Source: Rhodospirillales bacterium
GTDB taxonomy: Bacteria > Pseudomonadota > Alphaproteobacteria > Rhodospirillales > Rhodospirillaceae
DNA length: 62,608 bases
NCBI GenBank assembly: GCA_028281845.1
Contig: JANQJD010000013.1
Span: 75,615-138,222, forward strand
Direction: 5' to 3'
The notes beneath the pieces were generated by a model. That model was not told the DNA's origin. It worked only from the letters and a program-made list of their open reading frames with translations, and did not search any database. Position 1 is the stretch's first letter; every line of letters starts with the position of its first letter. Below are positions 29,244-39,459 of this stretch, piece by piece. The position numbers and the translations under genes are program-made.

Positions 29244-29705
29244 AAGAATTTATAATGTTGGAAGGAATCAGATCAAACGCCAGCCCATTCGGCGCACGTA
29301 AGCCAGCCGTGTGCCAGCCACATCCACGCTATAGTAAGATAGGCTGTCAACCTGTAAAGGTTGCTCAATGGAAGTATAAAAAATAGAAGTATAAAAATTG
29401 ATGTCTAAAAGATAATAATTTTTAAAAAAATCCTCCTATGGGATATAGTTTACTCAGTATGAACGAGACACGCACAGAGTAAACAATGTGTAACTGACTT
29501 CTTTACATAAATTCCAAGAGACATGGGGAGAGTTTTTGGCCAAAAATAGGCGGACGGCAAAGAATTAAGCCTCTTGAGACAACCTAACATCATGTGAATG
29601 CTTGAAAAGGTTCTCATGCCAATCGACTGGCAGCAGCTGCTTGAATATGCTAGCCTTAAGAAGTATGTGGGTAATGTTCCGGTAATTTTCCATTGGGGGG
29701 GATGA
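29244..29705. other. Spacer upstream of pckG, no gene seen
   Basis: A 460-bp stretch between divergent sseA and pckG. It is AT-rich in the middle, with a short direct repeat of GAAGTATAAAA (29371 and 29386), and holds the pckG Shine-Dalgarno run GGGGGGG at about 29695. The only open frame (minus, 29450-29737) matches no family. Confidence 0.5.
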
Positions 29706-31547
29706 ATGTTGGGCATGGGTGCAAAAACAAAGAACACGAGATTGTTATCTTGGGTTCAAGAAATGACATCTCTCTGTAAGCCAGCGAGTGTCCACTGGTG
29801 CGACGGGAGCCAGACTGAATATGACATCTTGTGTCAACAGATGGTTGATGGACAGACTTTCACAAGATTGAATCCCGAAAAACGCCCTGGCTGTTTTCTC
29901 GCTCGATCACATCCATCAGATGTGGCCCGTGTAGAAGATCGCACATTTATATGCGCACCGACAGCGGAAGAAGCAGGCCCTAACAATAATTGGGCTGACC
30001 CCGTTCAAATGCGTGCGACTCTGCATAAAGGGTTTGATGGCTGTATGCAGGGGCGTACTCTGTACGTCATTCCCTTCAGTATGGGGCCACTTGGCTCACC
30101 GATTGCTCAGATCGGTGTTCAGATTACGGATAGTCCATATGTAGTTGTAAATATGCGTATTATGACTCGTATGGGTAGTGCTGTGTTGGACATTCTTGGG
30201 GAAAAAGACTTTTTTGTACCTTGCATCCATTCTGTTGGGGCGCCCCTGTCAGCTGGTCAGAAGGATATAAGCTGGCCGTGCAATCCTAACATTCCGGAAA
30301 AGTATATCGTTCACTTTACAGATGATCGTTCTATCTGGTCAATAGGGTCTGGATATGGTGGCAACGCCTTGCTTGGCAAAAAGTGTCTGGCTCTGCGCAT
30401 TGCTTCTATCATGGCCCGTGATGAGGGTTGGCTCGCTGAGCACATGCTGATCCTGGGACTCGAAAGCCCGAAGGGCGAGAAGACCTACGTTGCTGCTGCT
30501 TTCCCCAGCGCTTGCGGGAAAACAAATCTTGCGATGATTATCCCACCGACCGTCTTAAAAGGATGGAGAGCGTGGACAGTAGGGGATGATATTGCTTGGA
30601 TCAAGCCGGGGCCTAATGGGGAATTACGAGCCATTAACCCTGAGTCTGGTTTCTTCGGTGTTGCGCCAGGGACATCTATGCTTTCAAACCCGAATGCCCT
30701 CCTGACCGTACGTGCTAATAGTATTTTTACCAATGTTGTTCTCACCGATGATCGCGACGTATGGTGGGAAGGGCTGGACGATCTACCACCAGCCCATGGC
30801 ATTGACTGGAAAGGCAAAGATTGGTCCCCAAATAGCGGAGCGCCTGGGGCACATCCTAATTCACGTTTTACCGCACCGGCAGCCCAGTGTCCGAGTATTG
30901 ATCCCGCTTGGGAAGATCCTGCGGGTGTCCCAATTTCTGCCTTCATTTTTGGTGGTCGTCTGTCGAAAACATTCCCGCTTGTTTATCAGGCGTACGATTG
31001 GGTACATGGTGTGTATATGGGCGCAACTATGGGGTCGGAAGCCACTGCTGCTGCCATTGGGCAAGCTGCTATCCGCCGTGATCCCATGGCCATGCTCCCG
31101 TTCTGCGGCTATAACATGGCGGATTACTGGAGGCATTGGCTTAATATGGGTATGAAACTCGGGAGTAAGGCGCCGCAAATCTTTCGGGTCAATTGGTTCC
31201 GCAAGGATGAGAATGGTAAATTTATATGGCCGGGCTACGGTGAGAATATGCGTGTACTCAAGTGGATTGTCGATCGTGTACACGGTGCCGCAAGTGCAAT
31301 AGAAGGGCCTTTTGGTTATATGCCACGGTATGAAGACATCAATTTTGAAGGTCTTGATTTCACGCGGCAGACGTTTGACAACTTGACCTCTTGTGATAAA
31401 GGAGAAGCCCTGGTCGAGTGTAACGGGCTAGAAACACATTTTGCCCAGTTCGGGAATAGGCTCCCTCAGGAAATAAAAGAGCAGCATCGGCAGTTTTTTG
31501 ACCGTGTCAATGCCATTTCAGGGGATTCTTGGCACATACCGTCCTGA
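29706..31547 (+). CDS. pckG: Phosphoenolpyruvate carboxykinase, GTP type
   Basis: Interconverts oxaloacetate plus GTP with PEP, GDP and carbon dioxide, linking the TCA cycle to gluconeogenesis or, in reverse, anaplerosis. 613 aa, the GTP-class length. The nucleotide P-loop FPSACGKTN is at 266-274, the metal motif GDDIAWIK at 293-300, and the conserved NNWADP and VIPFSMGP lie in the N-terminal third. ATG 29706 follows a GGGGGGG run. Most alphaproteobacteria carry the unrelated ATP-type PckA, so a GTP type is unusual and suggests acquisition. It stands alone, with about 460 bp before and 600 bp after. Confidence 0.95.
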   Translation: MLGMGAKTKNTRLLSWVQEMTSLCKPASVHWCDGSQTEYDILCQQMVDGQTFTRLNPEKRPGCFLARSHPSDVARVEDRTFICAPTAEEAGPNNNWADPVQMRATLHKGFDGCMQGRTLYVIPFSMGPLGSPIAQIGVQITDSPYVVVNMRIMTRMGSAVLDILGEKDFFVPCIHSVGAPLSAGQKDISWPCNPNIPEKYIVHFTDDRSIWSIGSGYGGNALLGKKCLALRIASIMARDEGWLAEHMLILGLESPKGEKTYVAAAFPSACGKTNLAMIIPPTVLKGWRAWTVGDDIAWIKPGPNGELRAINPESGFFGVAPGTSMLSNPNALLTVRANSIFTNVVLTDDRDVWWEGLDDLPPAHGIDWKGKDWSPNSGAPGAHPNSRFTAPAAQCPSIDPAWEDPAGVPISAFIFGGRLSKTFPLVYQAYDWVHGVYMGATMGSEATAAAIGQAAIRRDPMAMLPFCGYNMADYWRHWLNMGMKLGSKAPQIFRVNWFRKDENGKFIWPGYGENMRVLKWIVDRVHGAASAIEGPFGYMPRYEDINFEGLDFTRQTFDNLTSCDKGEALVECNGLETHFAQFGNRLPQEIKEQHRQFFDRVNAISGDSWHIPS

Positions 31548-31644
31548 CAACACAGGAATGGTTTGCGGTACTGTACTGGATTGGATGAACTGATTTTTTT
31601 CTCATCGGAGCTTCGTGCCCATCACGATATGCGGATCAAGAATT

Positions 31645-31674
31645 GCTGATCAAGGATTTGCTGATCAAGGATTT
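31645..31674. repeat. 15-bp perfect tandem duplication
   Basis: GCTGATCAAGGATTT occurs at 31645-31659 and again at 31660-31674. A degenerate third copy, GCGGATCAAGAATT, precedes them at 31631-31644. Confidence 0.8.
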
Positions 31675-31853
31675 CTTGAGCCGCGTTTCGTGATTTCTTT
31701 TGCCTACGGTATGCTGCGTGCCGTGTTGTCTGACGCCTTCTGTCAAGGGGGCAGAGCCTGAAATGAGTTGTCTCGATCTTCTTTTCGATCTTCTTTCGAA
31801 GAGGCTCATACGGCAGGACATTGTACGTCACTTGGGAAGGCGTATAGGGACTG

Positions 31854-31890
31854 CCGCCTGGAAGGCGGACTTGCAACCTCACTGTGAGGT
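31854..31890. other. Two adjacent perfect hairpins
   Basis: CCGCC-TGGAA-GGCGG (31854-31868) is followed seven bases later by ACCTCA-CTG-TGAGGT (31876-31890). Two such stems in a row suggest a structured RNA or an attenuator upstream of ispA, but no T-run follows, so this is not a standard terminator. Confidence 0.35.
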
Positions 31891-32151
31891 CCAATTAAAG
31901 CAAAATGTGTAACCGCTGGATCGAATGGTACGATCAAGACTGTGCTCTTCAACGCAAGAGTAAAGTAGTTTGGTTGTGCTTTATGATACGCTCTTCTGAA
32001 AATTTCCGTCAAGCCCATCCGCCTCAAAGGAGGCTCGGCGATGTATCTTTGCCCCCATGATTATGATTGGGAATGGCAGGGGAACATATTATTCGCTTTA
32101 TTCTTCGCTCCGCTTGATTCCCTTTAATGAAGAGAGATGGGGGATTGATCT

Positions 32152-33045
32152 GTGACTGATCTTGCTCAATCAATGACAGAAGTTGCAGCAATGATAGATA
32201 GAAAGCTCGATCAGCTTTTGCCAGCGGGAGAAGTGCCTGAGAGACGCTTGTTTGATGCCATGCGCTATGCTGTCTTGGCAGGTGGCAAACGCTTACGGCC
32301 TTTTCTCGTTGTGACAACAGCCAATCTCTTCAATGTATCAGAAGAATCTGCTCTACGAGTAGCATCCTCAATAGAGATTCTTCATACATACACACTTATT
32401 CATGATGATCTTCCAGCAATGGATAATGACAACTTGCGTCGTGGTCTTCCGACATGCCATCGCATGTTTGATGAAGCCACGGCTATTCTAGCTGGTGATG
32501 CTCTCCTCACCAAAAGTTTTGAAATCCTCGCGCATCCTGACACCCATTCAAATCCAGCTGTGCGGGCTGAATTAGTACTTGAAATAGCCCGTGCAGTCGG
32601 TGCGAACGGGACAGTAGGCGGACAGATGATCGATCTCCTAGCAGCAACAGAAAAGATGTCGATGGACATAGCTTCTATTACTCGCTTGCAAAAATTGAAG
32701 ACAGGCCGTCTTATTAGCTGTTCATGCGAAGCTGGTGCTATTCTCGGCAAGGCACCACGTCCTTTACGCAGCCATCTGTTGGCTTATGCTCATGACCTAG
32801 GTCTCGCTTTTCAGATTCGTGACGATCTTCTGGACAGAGAGGGAAACATCAATGAGATGGGTAAGGCAGTCCGCAAGGACGATTCCCATGGCAAGGCTAC
32901 ATTTGTTTCCCTCCTTGGGATAGAACGGGCGCATGCCCAGGCAACCATGCTAGTGAGTCAAGCTATTGCTCATCTGGATGTCTTTGACAGTGAGGCAGAT
33001 CTTCTGCGTCAGGTGGCTCGATTCGTTGTTGAACGACGGTATTAG
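32152..33045 (+). CDS. ispA: Polyprenyl (farnesyl/geranylgeranyl) diphosphate synthase
   Basis: Condenses IPP with allylic diphosphates to make farnesyl or longer diphosphates for quinones, undecaprenyl phosphate and hopanoids. 297 aa. The first Asp-rich motif is in [10 protein letters not shown] (about residues 84-93), the second is [17 protein letters not shown] is the IPP site. GTG 32152 has GGGGG upstream. The stop overlaps the open frame of dxs; ispA-dxs is the standard alphaproteobacterial pair. Confidence 0.95.
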   Translation: MTDLAQSMTEVAAMIDRKLDQLLPAGEVPERRLFDAMRYAVLAGGKRLRPFLVVTTANLFNVSEESALRVASSIEILHTYTLIHDDLPAMDNDNLRRGLPTCHRMFDEATAILAGDALLTKSFEILAHPDTHSNPAVRAELVLEIARAVGANGTVGGQMIDLLAATEKMSMDIASITRLQKLKTGRLISCSCEAGAILGKAPRPLRSHLLAYAHDLGLAFQIRDDLLDREGNINEMGKAVRKDDSHGKATFVSLLGIERAHAQATMLVSQAIAHLDVFDSEADLLRQVARFVVERRY

Positions 33046-33077
33046 TGACAAGGGATTCAAAAAGGGAAGGGGTTGAG

Positions 33078-35003
33078 GTGACGGAGCTTTTCAGAACGCC
33101 CTTGTTGGATACTGTCCGCACGCCAGCTGATATCCGTACCTTTAGCATTGAGCAGCTCCGCCAGCTTGCTGATGAGGTACGCCTTGAACTTATTGAAGCC
33201 GTCTCCCACACAGGCGGTCATTTGGGGGCCGGCTTAGGTGTTGTGGAACTGACAGTAGGACTACATTATGTTTTCAACACGCCTGAGGATCGACTCATCT
33301 GGGATGTCGGACATCAAGCGTATCCGCACAAGATACTGACAGGCCGTCGCGATCGCATACGCACATTGCGCCAGGGGGGTGGATTATCAGGCTTTACCAA
33401 GCGTGATGAGAGTCTCTATGATCCATTCGGAGCCGGTCACAGCTCGACTTCTATTTCTGCGGGGCTGGGCATGGCTGTTGCACGTTCACTCGACGGTCGT
33501 TGCAATAACGTTATCTGTGTTATTGGTGACGGCGCAATGAGTGCTGGGCAAGCCTATGAAGCGATGAACAACGCAGGCTCTGGCTCATATCGACTGATCG
33601 TCATCTTAAATGACAACGACATGTCTATTGCCCCACCTGTTGGGGCCATGAGTAACTACCTGTCAAGAGTGGTCAGTTCTCGTTCATTTCGTTCCATCCG
33701 CCATTTGGCGAAGGGAGTCGTTGCCCACCTCCCTGGCCCACTGGAAAGAGTGGCGAGACGCGCCGACGCCTATGCCCGCGGTTTGATCAGTGGCGGCACG
33801 CTTTTTGAAGAGTTGGGATTTTATTATGTAGGCCCAATCGATGGACACCACCTGGAAACACTAGTACCCGTTCTGCAAAATATTCGTGATGGTCACGAGA
33901 CTAAATCTGTATTGGTACATGTAGTCACTCAGAAAGGCCGTGGTTACAAGCCTGCAGAGCAGGCTCTTGACAAATACCATGGCGTTTCAAAATTCAATGT
34001 TGTCACAGGAACTCAAGCAAAACCACACGTGAGGGCGCCCGATTATACATCAGTCTTTGCACAAGCACTGATCGGTGAAGCTGAGCGGGATGAGCGAGTT
34101 GTCGCTATTACGGCAGCTATGCCGTCTGGTACAGGGCTGGATCGTTTTGCGAGACGTTTCCCGACTCGTTGTTTTGATGTCGGCATTGCTGAACAGCATG
34201 CTGTGACCTTTGCAGCCGGTCTTGCCTGTGAGGGATTTAAACCATTTGCGGCCATCTATTCCACCTTTCTACAACGGGCTTACGACCAGGTTGTACATGA
34301 CGTTGCCCTGCAACGGCTACCAGTCCGCTTTGTCATTGACCGGGCGGGTCTTGTTGGTGCGGACGGCCCCACTCACCATGGTCTCTTCGATCTTGTTGCT
34401 CTGTGCTGTTTACCTGGTTTCGTAGTCATGGCACCAGCCGATGAAGGAGAGCTTGTACATATGGTTGCTACCGCTGCGGCCATTGATGATCGTCCATGTG
34501 CTTTACGTTATCCTCGTGGAGAGAGTACTGGAAGATTAACACCATTTAAAGATGCACTTCTTCTCGCTATCGGTAAGGGCCGGGTAATGTGCGAAGGCGC
34601 TACGGTGGCTCTACTGAGTCTGGGGACACGGCTTGCAGACTGCCTCGTTGCGGCTGATGAACTCACGGGACTCGGTCTATCGACCACTGTGGCCGATGCC
34701 CGTTTCGCTAAGCCACTCGACACAGATCTGATTCATCGCTTAGCGACTGCCCATGCTGTGCTAGTGACAGTAGAAGAAGGAGCAGTTGGTGGATTCGGAA
34801 CACACGTTCTCCATCATCTCGCACAGACAGGGCAATGTGACCGTGGCCTGCGTGTACGGACACTGACGCTGCCTGATGTATTTCTGGAACATGATACGCC
34901 TCTGGTCCAACTCAAAACTGCAGGTCTGACAGCACCGCACATTGTTAACACTGTACTAGCTGCCTTAGGAGGGGAAGAGGGTGCAGCGGGGCCTTTTACC
35001 TGA
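33078..35003 (+). CDS. dxs: 1-deoxy-D-xylulose-5-phosphate synthase
   Basis: First enzyme of the MEP pathway, joining pyruvate and glyceraldehyde 3-phosphate with thiamine diphosphate. GTG 33078 has GGAAGGGG just upstream and gives [20 protein letters not shown], the family start (641 aa); the frame is open to 33045. Motifs are [30 protein letters not shown]-binding [33 protein letters not shown] and [15 protein letters not shown]. It follows ispA directly; the usual next gene tlyA is absent. Confidence 0.96.
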   Translation: MTELFRTPLLDTVRTPADIRTFSIEQLRQLADEVRLELIEAVSHTGGHLGAGLGVVELTVGLHYVFNTPEDRLIWDVGHQAYPHKILTGRRDRIRTLRQGGGLSGFTKRDESLYDPFGAGHSSTSISAGLGMAVARSLDGRCNNVICVIGDGAMSAGQAYEAMNNAGSGSYRLIVILNDNDMSIAPPVGAMSNYLSRVVSSRSFRSIRHLAKGVVAHLPGPLERVARRADAYARGLISGGTLFEELGFYYVGPIDGHHLETLVPVLQNIRDGHETKSVLVHVVTQKGRGYKPAEQALDKYHGVSKFNVVTGTQAKPHVRAPDYTSVFAQALIGEAERDERVVAITAAMPSGTGLDRFARRFPTRCFDVGIAEQHAVTFAAGLACEGFKPFAAIYSTFLQRAYDQVVHDVALQRLPVRFVIDRAGLVGADGPTHHGLFDLVALCCLPGFVVMAPADEGELVHMVATAAAIDDRPCALRYPRGESTGRLTPFKDALLLAIGKGRVMCEGATVALLSLGTRLADCLVAADELTGLGLSTTVADARFAKPLDTDLIHRLATAHAVLVTVEEGAVGGFGTHVLHHLAQTGQCDRGLRVRTLTLPDVFLEHDTPLVQLKTAGLTAPHIVNTVLAALGGEEGAAGPFT

Positions 35004-35025
35004 CATGACATGATATTTATATCAT

Positions 35026-35073
35026 ATGATGTATGACACAATATATGATGTATGTGAGATGATGTATGACACA
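35026..35073. repeat. Three copies of ATGATGTATG
   Basis: ATGATGTATG occurs at 35026-35035, 35045-35054 and 35059-35068. The first and third are followed by ACACA. They lie just after the dxs stop in a purine/AT-rich spacer. Confidence 0.7.
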
Positions 35074-35212
35074 TGTGTGTTTTTCGCTGAGAGATCATCG
35101 GGTAGCTTGACGGTCTAAAGTATCCTCCCTAGACTGGGGATTCAGAGGTTGGCCACGCAGGAAAACCGAGATGGGGAGTCTGTTGTTGGCCATAAGCGGA
35201 GTTGCAAGCGTT

Positions 35213-35527
35213 ATGAGGACGGTTACAGATAGTTCTTTTGAATCCGACGTTCTCAAGGCGCCTGGGCCTGTGCTCGTGGATTTCTGGGCAGAGTGGTGTG
35301 GCCCCTGTCGGCAAGTTGCACCTATTCTGGAGTCCATTGCCGCGGACATGGCTGGTAGGCTGACCATCGCTAAGATCAACGTCGATGAAAATCAGATCAC
35401 TCCGTCACGGTATGGGGTGCGTGGCATTCCGACTTTCATTCTTTTCAGAAACGGTCAGGTCGTTTCGACGAAAGTAGGCGCTTTGCCGCGGAAACAGTTA
35501 TATGAGTGGGTTGAGCATCTTCTCTAG
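35213..35527 (+). CDS. trxA: Thioredoxin
   Basis: Small disulfide reductase. About 104 aa from ATG 35213 (MRTVTDSSFESDVL), the normal length; the frame is open to 35171, but the extra residues are not thioredoxin-like. The active site WCGPC sits in FWAEWCGPCRQVAPILE, and the cis-proline loop is GIPTFILF. Relatives have addA upstream; here dxs and a repeat-rich spacer are upstream, so the recombination gene seems lost or moved. Confidence 0.94.
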   Translation: MRTVTDSSFESDVLKAPGPVLVDFWAEWCGPCRQVAPILESIAADMAGRLTIAKINVDENQITPSRYGVRGIPTFILFRNGQVVSTKVGALPRKQLYEWVEHLL

Positions 35528-35758
35528 AGGACAGCTCGTAGCTGTTGAAGTGTTGCTGTTGTTGGGGAATCGTTAGCAGCAAAAAGCCTTTTATCCTTCT
35601 GCGAGGGAGGCTCAGAGGGTATGTGCTGTGGTGTCGCCAGCGCAGTGCAGTGCTTCTGCGGGCTACGGGTGTGCCTGCGTTGGAGGCCGGCTGTGGCTGA
35701 GGAGAGGCAAGTCCGTGCACTACAGCGTGAGCGCGGAGTCGGGTCGATTCGGACAGAC

Positions 35759-35792
35759 AGTCCAGGATTTCTGAGAGAGTCCAGGATTTCTG
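35759..35792. repeat. 15-bp direct repeat abutting the def stop
   Basis: AGTCCAGGATTTCTG at 35759-35773 and again at 35778-35792. The second copy ends on the base next to the def stop codon (35793-35795). The rest of the trxA/def spacer (35528-35758) shows no gene. Confidence 0.75.
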
Positions 35793-36320
35793 TTAGGTAG
35801 AGGCCGGCTGACGCGATCTCCGCGCTTTCTGTAACCTGCGCGTGATGATATCCCGCCTGAGTTTTGAGAGATGATCCACAAAAAGTACACCGTCAAGATG
35901 ATCCATCTCGTGTTGAATGACTGTTGCCAGTAAACCATCTGCCGTGCAGTCCCGCGTTTTATTCTGCTGGTCAAGGTAACGCACCAAAATGCTGCTTGGT
36001 CTGTTAACTCTAGCATACTGACCAGGTAGAGAAAGACAGCCTTCGTTGCAGCTGGAATATTCCCCTGAAGCCCAGAGGATTGCGGGGTTAGCCATGCATA
36101 AAGGATTGTGTGCCGAGTCTCCTGTAGATCCAGCGATGTCAACGACAATTACACGTTTCAGAATGCCTACCTGGGGTGCTGACAAGCCAATACCAGGCGC
36201 TGCATACATCGTTTCTAGCATTTCCTTCATTAGATGCACGACCCCCTTATCTACCCCTCTCACAGGGGCAGCGACCTGTCTCAGTCGTGAATCAGGAACT
36301 GTGAGAACAAGTAATGTCAT
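35793..36320 (-). CDS. def: Peptide deformylase
   Basis: Removes the N-terminal formyl group from nascent proteins. 175 aa. All three family motifs are present: GIGLSAPQVG, EGCLSLPG (Cys metal ligand) and HEMDH (two His ligands and catalytic Glu). It sits alone on the minus strand, far from fmt (27 kb), whereas these genes are usually adjacent. The ribosome site is weak. The C-terminus is basic (RRLQKARRSRQPAST). Confidence 0.95.
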   Translation of the reverse strand: MTLLVLTVPDSRLRQVAAPVRGVDKGVVHLMKEMLETMYAAPGIGLSAPQVGILKRVIVVDIAGSTGDSAHNPLCMANPAILWASGEYSSCNEGCLSLPGQYARVNRPSSILVRYLDQQNKTRDCTADGLLATVIQHEMDHLDGVLFVDHLSKLRRDIITRRLQKARRSRQPAST

Positions 36321-36712
36321 CGAGAAAAGGCTGTCTCATCAGAGAGTGTTTCTCTACGAGCAAATCTGTTTCTACTTTTTTGGAAGTAGGAGCTTTCCAG
36401 CGTTGTGTCAAGTGCGAACGAGTGCTGTTCTTCTGATCTGACATTCTGACAGAGAGAGCAGAGATCAGTACGGTATGAGCTTCATAAGAACGGGCTTAAA
36501 TCTCCTTGGGGGGCCCTCTCTTCAAAGAGGTCCTGGCGGATGGCGGATGGCAAGTATATTAGATTTGGCACCCACTTTTTTTTGTTGCGCCCCGTTTATT
36601 GCACAGAGATCTCCTAGATTTCAGGATGCGCGTGCGCGCCGTCTGGTCGGACACGGAATCACCACCCTGATCGGGTTTCTCGCACGCATGAGGAAATGAG
36701 GACATAAAAACA
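36321..36712. other. Spacer between def and the YdcH gene
   Basis: About 390 bp. The only candidate is a plus-strand frame at 36475-36699 (74 codons, ATG, weak ribosome site), whose product is basic at the end (RMRK) and has a hydrophobic middle. It matches no family I know, and I cannot support it as a gene. Confidence 0.4.
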
Positions 36713-36922
36713 CTAGGCTATGATGTCTGGAATCAGCAAGCGTTCGAGAAAAGCTATTTTATCCTTTAACGTTAACTGACGTTTCTTAAGCCGTTGAATC
36801 TGGAGCTGATTCACGGGTCTATGCTCTGTCAGCCAAACGATAACCTCATTGAGGGCGCGATGCTCAAGTTGCAGCTCAGCCAGCCGTTTGTGGCCCTCTT
36901 TTTGACTTCTTATTTCATGCAT
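36713..36922 (-). CDS. YdcH/DUF465-family small protein
   Basis: A 69-aa helical protein. The pattern ELQLEHRALNEVIVWL followed by QIQRLKKRQLTLKDKIAFLE and the ending LIPDIIA is the DUF465 (YdcH) signature common in proteobacteria. It is predicted to be a two-helix coiled hairpin. The function is unknown. It stands divergent from the phosphofructokinase gene. Confidence 0.85.
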   Translation of the reverse strand: MHEIRSQKEGHKRLAELQLEHRALNEVIVWLTEHRPVNQLQIQRLKKRQLTLKDKIAFLERLLIPDIIA

Positions 36923-37019
36923 TGTTGAGACTCATCTGCATAGCAGCTTTAACAGTAGCAGAATTTCCTTTTAAGGGGTATGCCAGAGACGGCCTGATGT
37001 AAGGGAGGGAGCCATACCA

Positions 37020-38105
37020 ATGGCAAAGATTAAAAGAATTGGTGTTTTGACAAGTGGTGGCGACTGTGCCGGTTTGAACGCTGTGATTCGGGCGGTCACG
37101 TGCCGTGCAGTGCGAACTTATGGTTGGGAAGTTTACGGCATCAAAGATGGTACAGCTGGCCTTATGAACAGGCCGCTAGAATATATGAAACTCGGACTTA
37201 ATGCCATGAGTGGTGATATCCTGCGAGCAGGAGGAACATTCTTGGGCACTGTCAACAAAGGAGACCCCTTTAATTTCCCAATGCCAGACGGCAGTAAAAG
37301 AAATAGAATCAAGGAAATAGCCGATGGGTATCATGAATTGGGTTTAGCAGTGTTAATTGTGATTGGCGGTGATGGCAGCCAGGCAATCATTCGTCGCATT
37401 TGCCAGCAGGGTAATATGAAGATGATTGGTGTGCCAAAGACAATCGATAATGATGTCCGTTATACGGAATACGCCGTTGGATTCACTACTGCCGTCAATA
37501 CAGCTGTTGAAGCGCTTGATCGTTTAGCACCCACTGCAGCTAGTCATCATCGCGTGATGATCCTAGAAGCTATGGGCCGCGGAGCTGGTCATTTGGCTTT
37601 GAATGCTGGCATTGCCGGTGGTGCAGACATAATCTTGATCCCAGAAATATGCTACACTATAGATGGTGTCGTGACGAAAATTCGCCATGTTCATGAGGAA
37701 GGACGCAATCATAGTCTTATCGTAGTCGCGGAAGGATCTTCTACAGAAGATGGTCAATCTCTTACAACAAAACAATCAGGAGGAGAGGTTCGTTTTGGGG
37801 GAATCGGAGCCTATTTAAGTGCAGCGATCAACAAAGCTCTTAATATCGAAACCCGTATTACCGTACTGGGACACGTGCAACGTGGCGGGATACCAGCTGC
37901 GCGTGATCGTGTCATCGCTTCAGCTTTTGGTATACATGCTGTAGATCTTGTCGCTCAGAGCAAATTTGATCGTATGGTAGCCTGGCACGATCGCGGGGTC
38001 ATCGACGTTCCACTAGCGTCAGTGGTTGAGGGCCCTCGTCCTGTGGACCCACAAGGTCCCATCGTGCACACTGCCCGTGGTCTTGGAATCTATATGGGAG
38101 AATAG
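37020..38105 (+). CDS. Phosphofructokinase (group III type, PPi or ATP donor uncertain)
   Basis: Phosphorylates fructose 6-phosphate; PPi-dependent forms work reversibly and can replace fructose and sedoheptulose bisphosphatases in the Calvin cycle. 361 aa. LTSGGDCAGLNA opens the protein. GGDGS at 116-120 carries the glycine typical of ATP enzymes, while PKTIDND at 139-145 carries the lysine typical of PPi enzymes. This mixed pattern occurs in the actinobacterial-type group, whose members use either donor. MGRGAGHLAL and GHVQRGG are substrate motifs. AGGGAGG lies upstream of ATG 37020. The gene is flanked by a small DUF465 gene and a long gene-poor stretch. Confidence 0.92.
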   Translation: MAKIKRIGVLTSGGDCAGLNAVIRAVTCRAVRTYGWEVYGIKDGTAGLMNRPLEYMKLGLNAMSGDILRAGGTFLGTVNKGDPFNFPMPDGSKRNRIKEIADGYHELGLAVLIVIGGDGSQAIIRRICQQGNMKMIGVPKTIDNDVRYTEYAVGFTTAVNTAVEALDRLAPTAASHHRVMILEAMGRGAGHLALNAGIAGGADIILIPEICYTIDGVVTKIRHVHEEGRNHSLIVVAEGSSTEDGQSLTTKQSGGEVRFGGIGAYLSAAINKALNIETRITVLGHVQRGGIPAARDRVIASAFGIHAVDLVAQSKFDRMVAWHDRGVIDVPLASVVEGPRPVDPQGPIVHTARGLGIYMGE

Positions 38106-38216
38106 ACGCTTTCAGATTCAGAGTCTATGTCTATGATTATGATATAGAAGATATGCACGCGGCAGAATGTGGGTGGGGTGGAGGGCACGGTGTGTCACTC
38201 TCCCCTTGCCTATATT

Positions 38217-38252
38217 TCTCTTGTTCTCTCAAAAAAGAGTCTTAACAAGAGA
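38217..38252. terminator. Inverted repeat downstream of phosphofructokinase
   Basis: TCTCTTGTT (38217-38225) pairs with AACAAGAGA (38244-38252), and the loop itself contains CTCT/AGAG around an A-run. It lies about 110 bases after the phosphofructokinase stop. No T-run follows, so a termination role is only possible. Confidence 0.3.
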
Positions 38253-39415
38253 GTTGCGAACAGGTTCGAGAGAAATTTACATTGGTTGATATCTACTGTG
38301 CTTTTATTTTTTGTGCAATCTTCATTGATCTATTTAAAATCTAATCTGAACACGGGCATTAAATAGATGAAAATAACAGACGATGCCTGTAACGACTATG
38401 TAGAAAAGCAAGTGGTGCTGGTACCTGTGTAACAGTACAGCGTGATGTTTCGGCAGCATCAAGGAGCAGAGAGGAAGGTTTCTCTAACAGGGTTCAGCGG
38501 GTCATAGATCTGTACTCGACTTGTCCAGGCACCCCTTTCCGGCTACTCGCGAAATCGCAGCATGCTGATCCCCACCAGCCAATCCCTACGCGAGAGTCAA
38601 AAGGGGGGCGGCCCCTTGGGCATTGGTCATTAATCTGCGTGATCGAATCGGCAATCTGCGTGCTCTGTGTGTCTATGAGCATTATGACCTGTAGCCGAGT
38701 AGCGATTTACAGAGACAGAATCGTCGTTGCACACTTCAGATGGTCACTGGTCATGAAGGCGAGACGGGCAGCGGGGAAACGGTTTACAACCTTCTTCGCG
38801 CAATACCTTCAACACCGGGACAACAGAAAGCAAAACGACAGGAGCTCACGCAGCGGACGCAGCGGGGACATTGACTCGGTACGTCAGTGCCATCACCGCA
38901 GTGATGGCAGTCGATTCCTTGCAAGGAGCAATCCTCCGCAAGTGGCGATTCTCCACCAGCCAGACAGTAGCACACCGCTGAAACGGAAGTCACAGAAACG
39001 ACAGAGAGGAGTCAACGGGGCATAGCCACGAAAGTTCAGGAACAGCTGAAACAGGCCGTGAGAGTTTCCCGAATCTCTTTTCCCAAAGAGAAGGGCTGTC
39101 CAGGCTTTACCCCCCATACTCTAACCGCATGTCACATATCCATTGCTGTTGCGGAGATATGAGGCAGAAGAGAATCGCCGATGAGCCTGTACGAATGACT
39201 AAATAGCTCTATATAATATATAATATGAGAGCATTTACTATAAAAGAAAAACTCAAACATGCGCCACTGGCATAACCATTCTGAGTACGTTCAATGCAGA
39301 GCTAAATATAGGGTGCCAAAAGACCAAAGACACCTGTTTCAACACGTCCTATGACCGGCACTTTACTTTAGGGTGGCGTGATCTGCCTGCTTCGTCTTTA
39401 GGCTGTAATTAATAA

Positions 39416-39459
39416 GGACAAGCGAGTAGCAGTTCTCTTACTGCTGCCACTCGCTGTCC
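39416..39459. terminator. Long stem-loop
   Basis: GGACA, GCGAGT and AGCAGT on the left pair with ACTGCT, ACTCGC and TGTCC on the right around the loop TCTCTT: 17 pairs with small bulges (A39421; GCC 39446-39448). Read on the minus strand it is followed by TTATTAATTA, so it could end a minus-strand transcript coming from the cold-shock gene about 360 bases away. Confidence 0.5.

Larger units (their letters stand above)
31548..32151. other. pckG/ispA spacer with repeats and tandem hairpins
   Basis: About 600 bp with no recognisable gene. In relatives xseB precedes ispA; I see no trace of it in any frame. The spacer holds a 15-bp tandem duplication (31645-31674) and two closely spaced perfect hairpins (31854-31890). 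Short open frames on both strands match nothing. Confidence 0.5.

Noticed and set aside
36475..36699. 74-codon plus-strand open frame between def and the YdcH gene
   Set aside because: No known family and no strong ribosome site; kept only as a note in the spacer entry.
38815..38860. ACAGAAAGCAAAACG, resembling a conserved stretch of RNase P RNA
   Set aside because: The other invariant parts of RNase P RNA (the GAGGAAAGTCCGGGC segment and its partner) are absent nearby.
38639..39025. 128-codon plus-strand open frame in the gene-poor region
   Set aside because: No recognisable motif, composition unlike neighbouring genes, weak ribosome site and overlap with other random frames.
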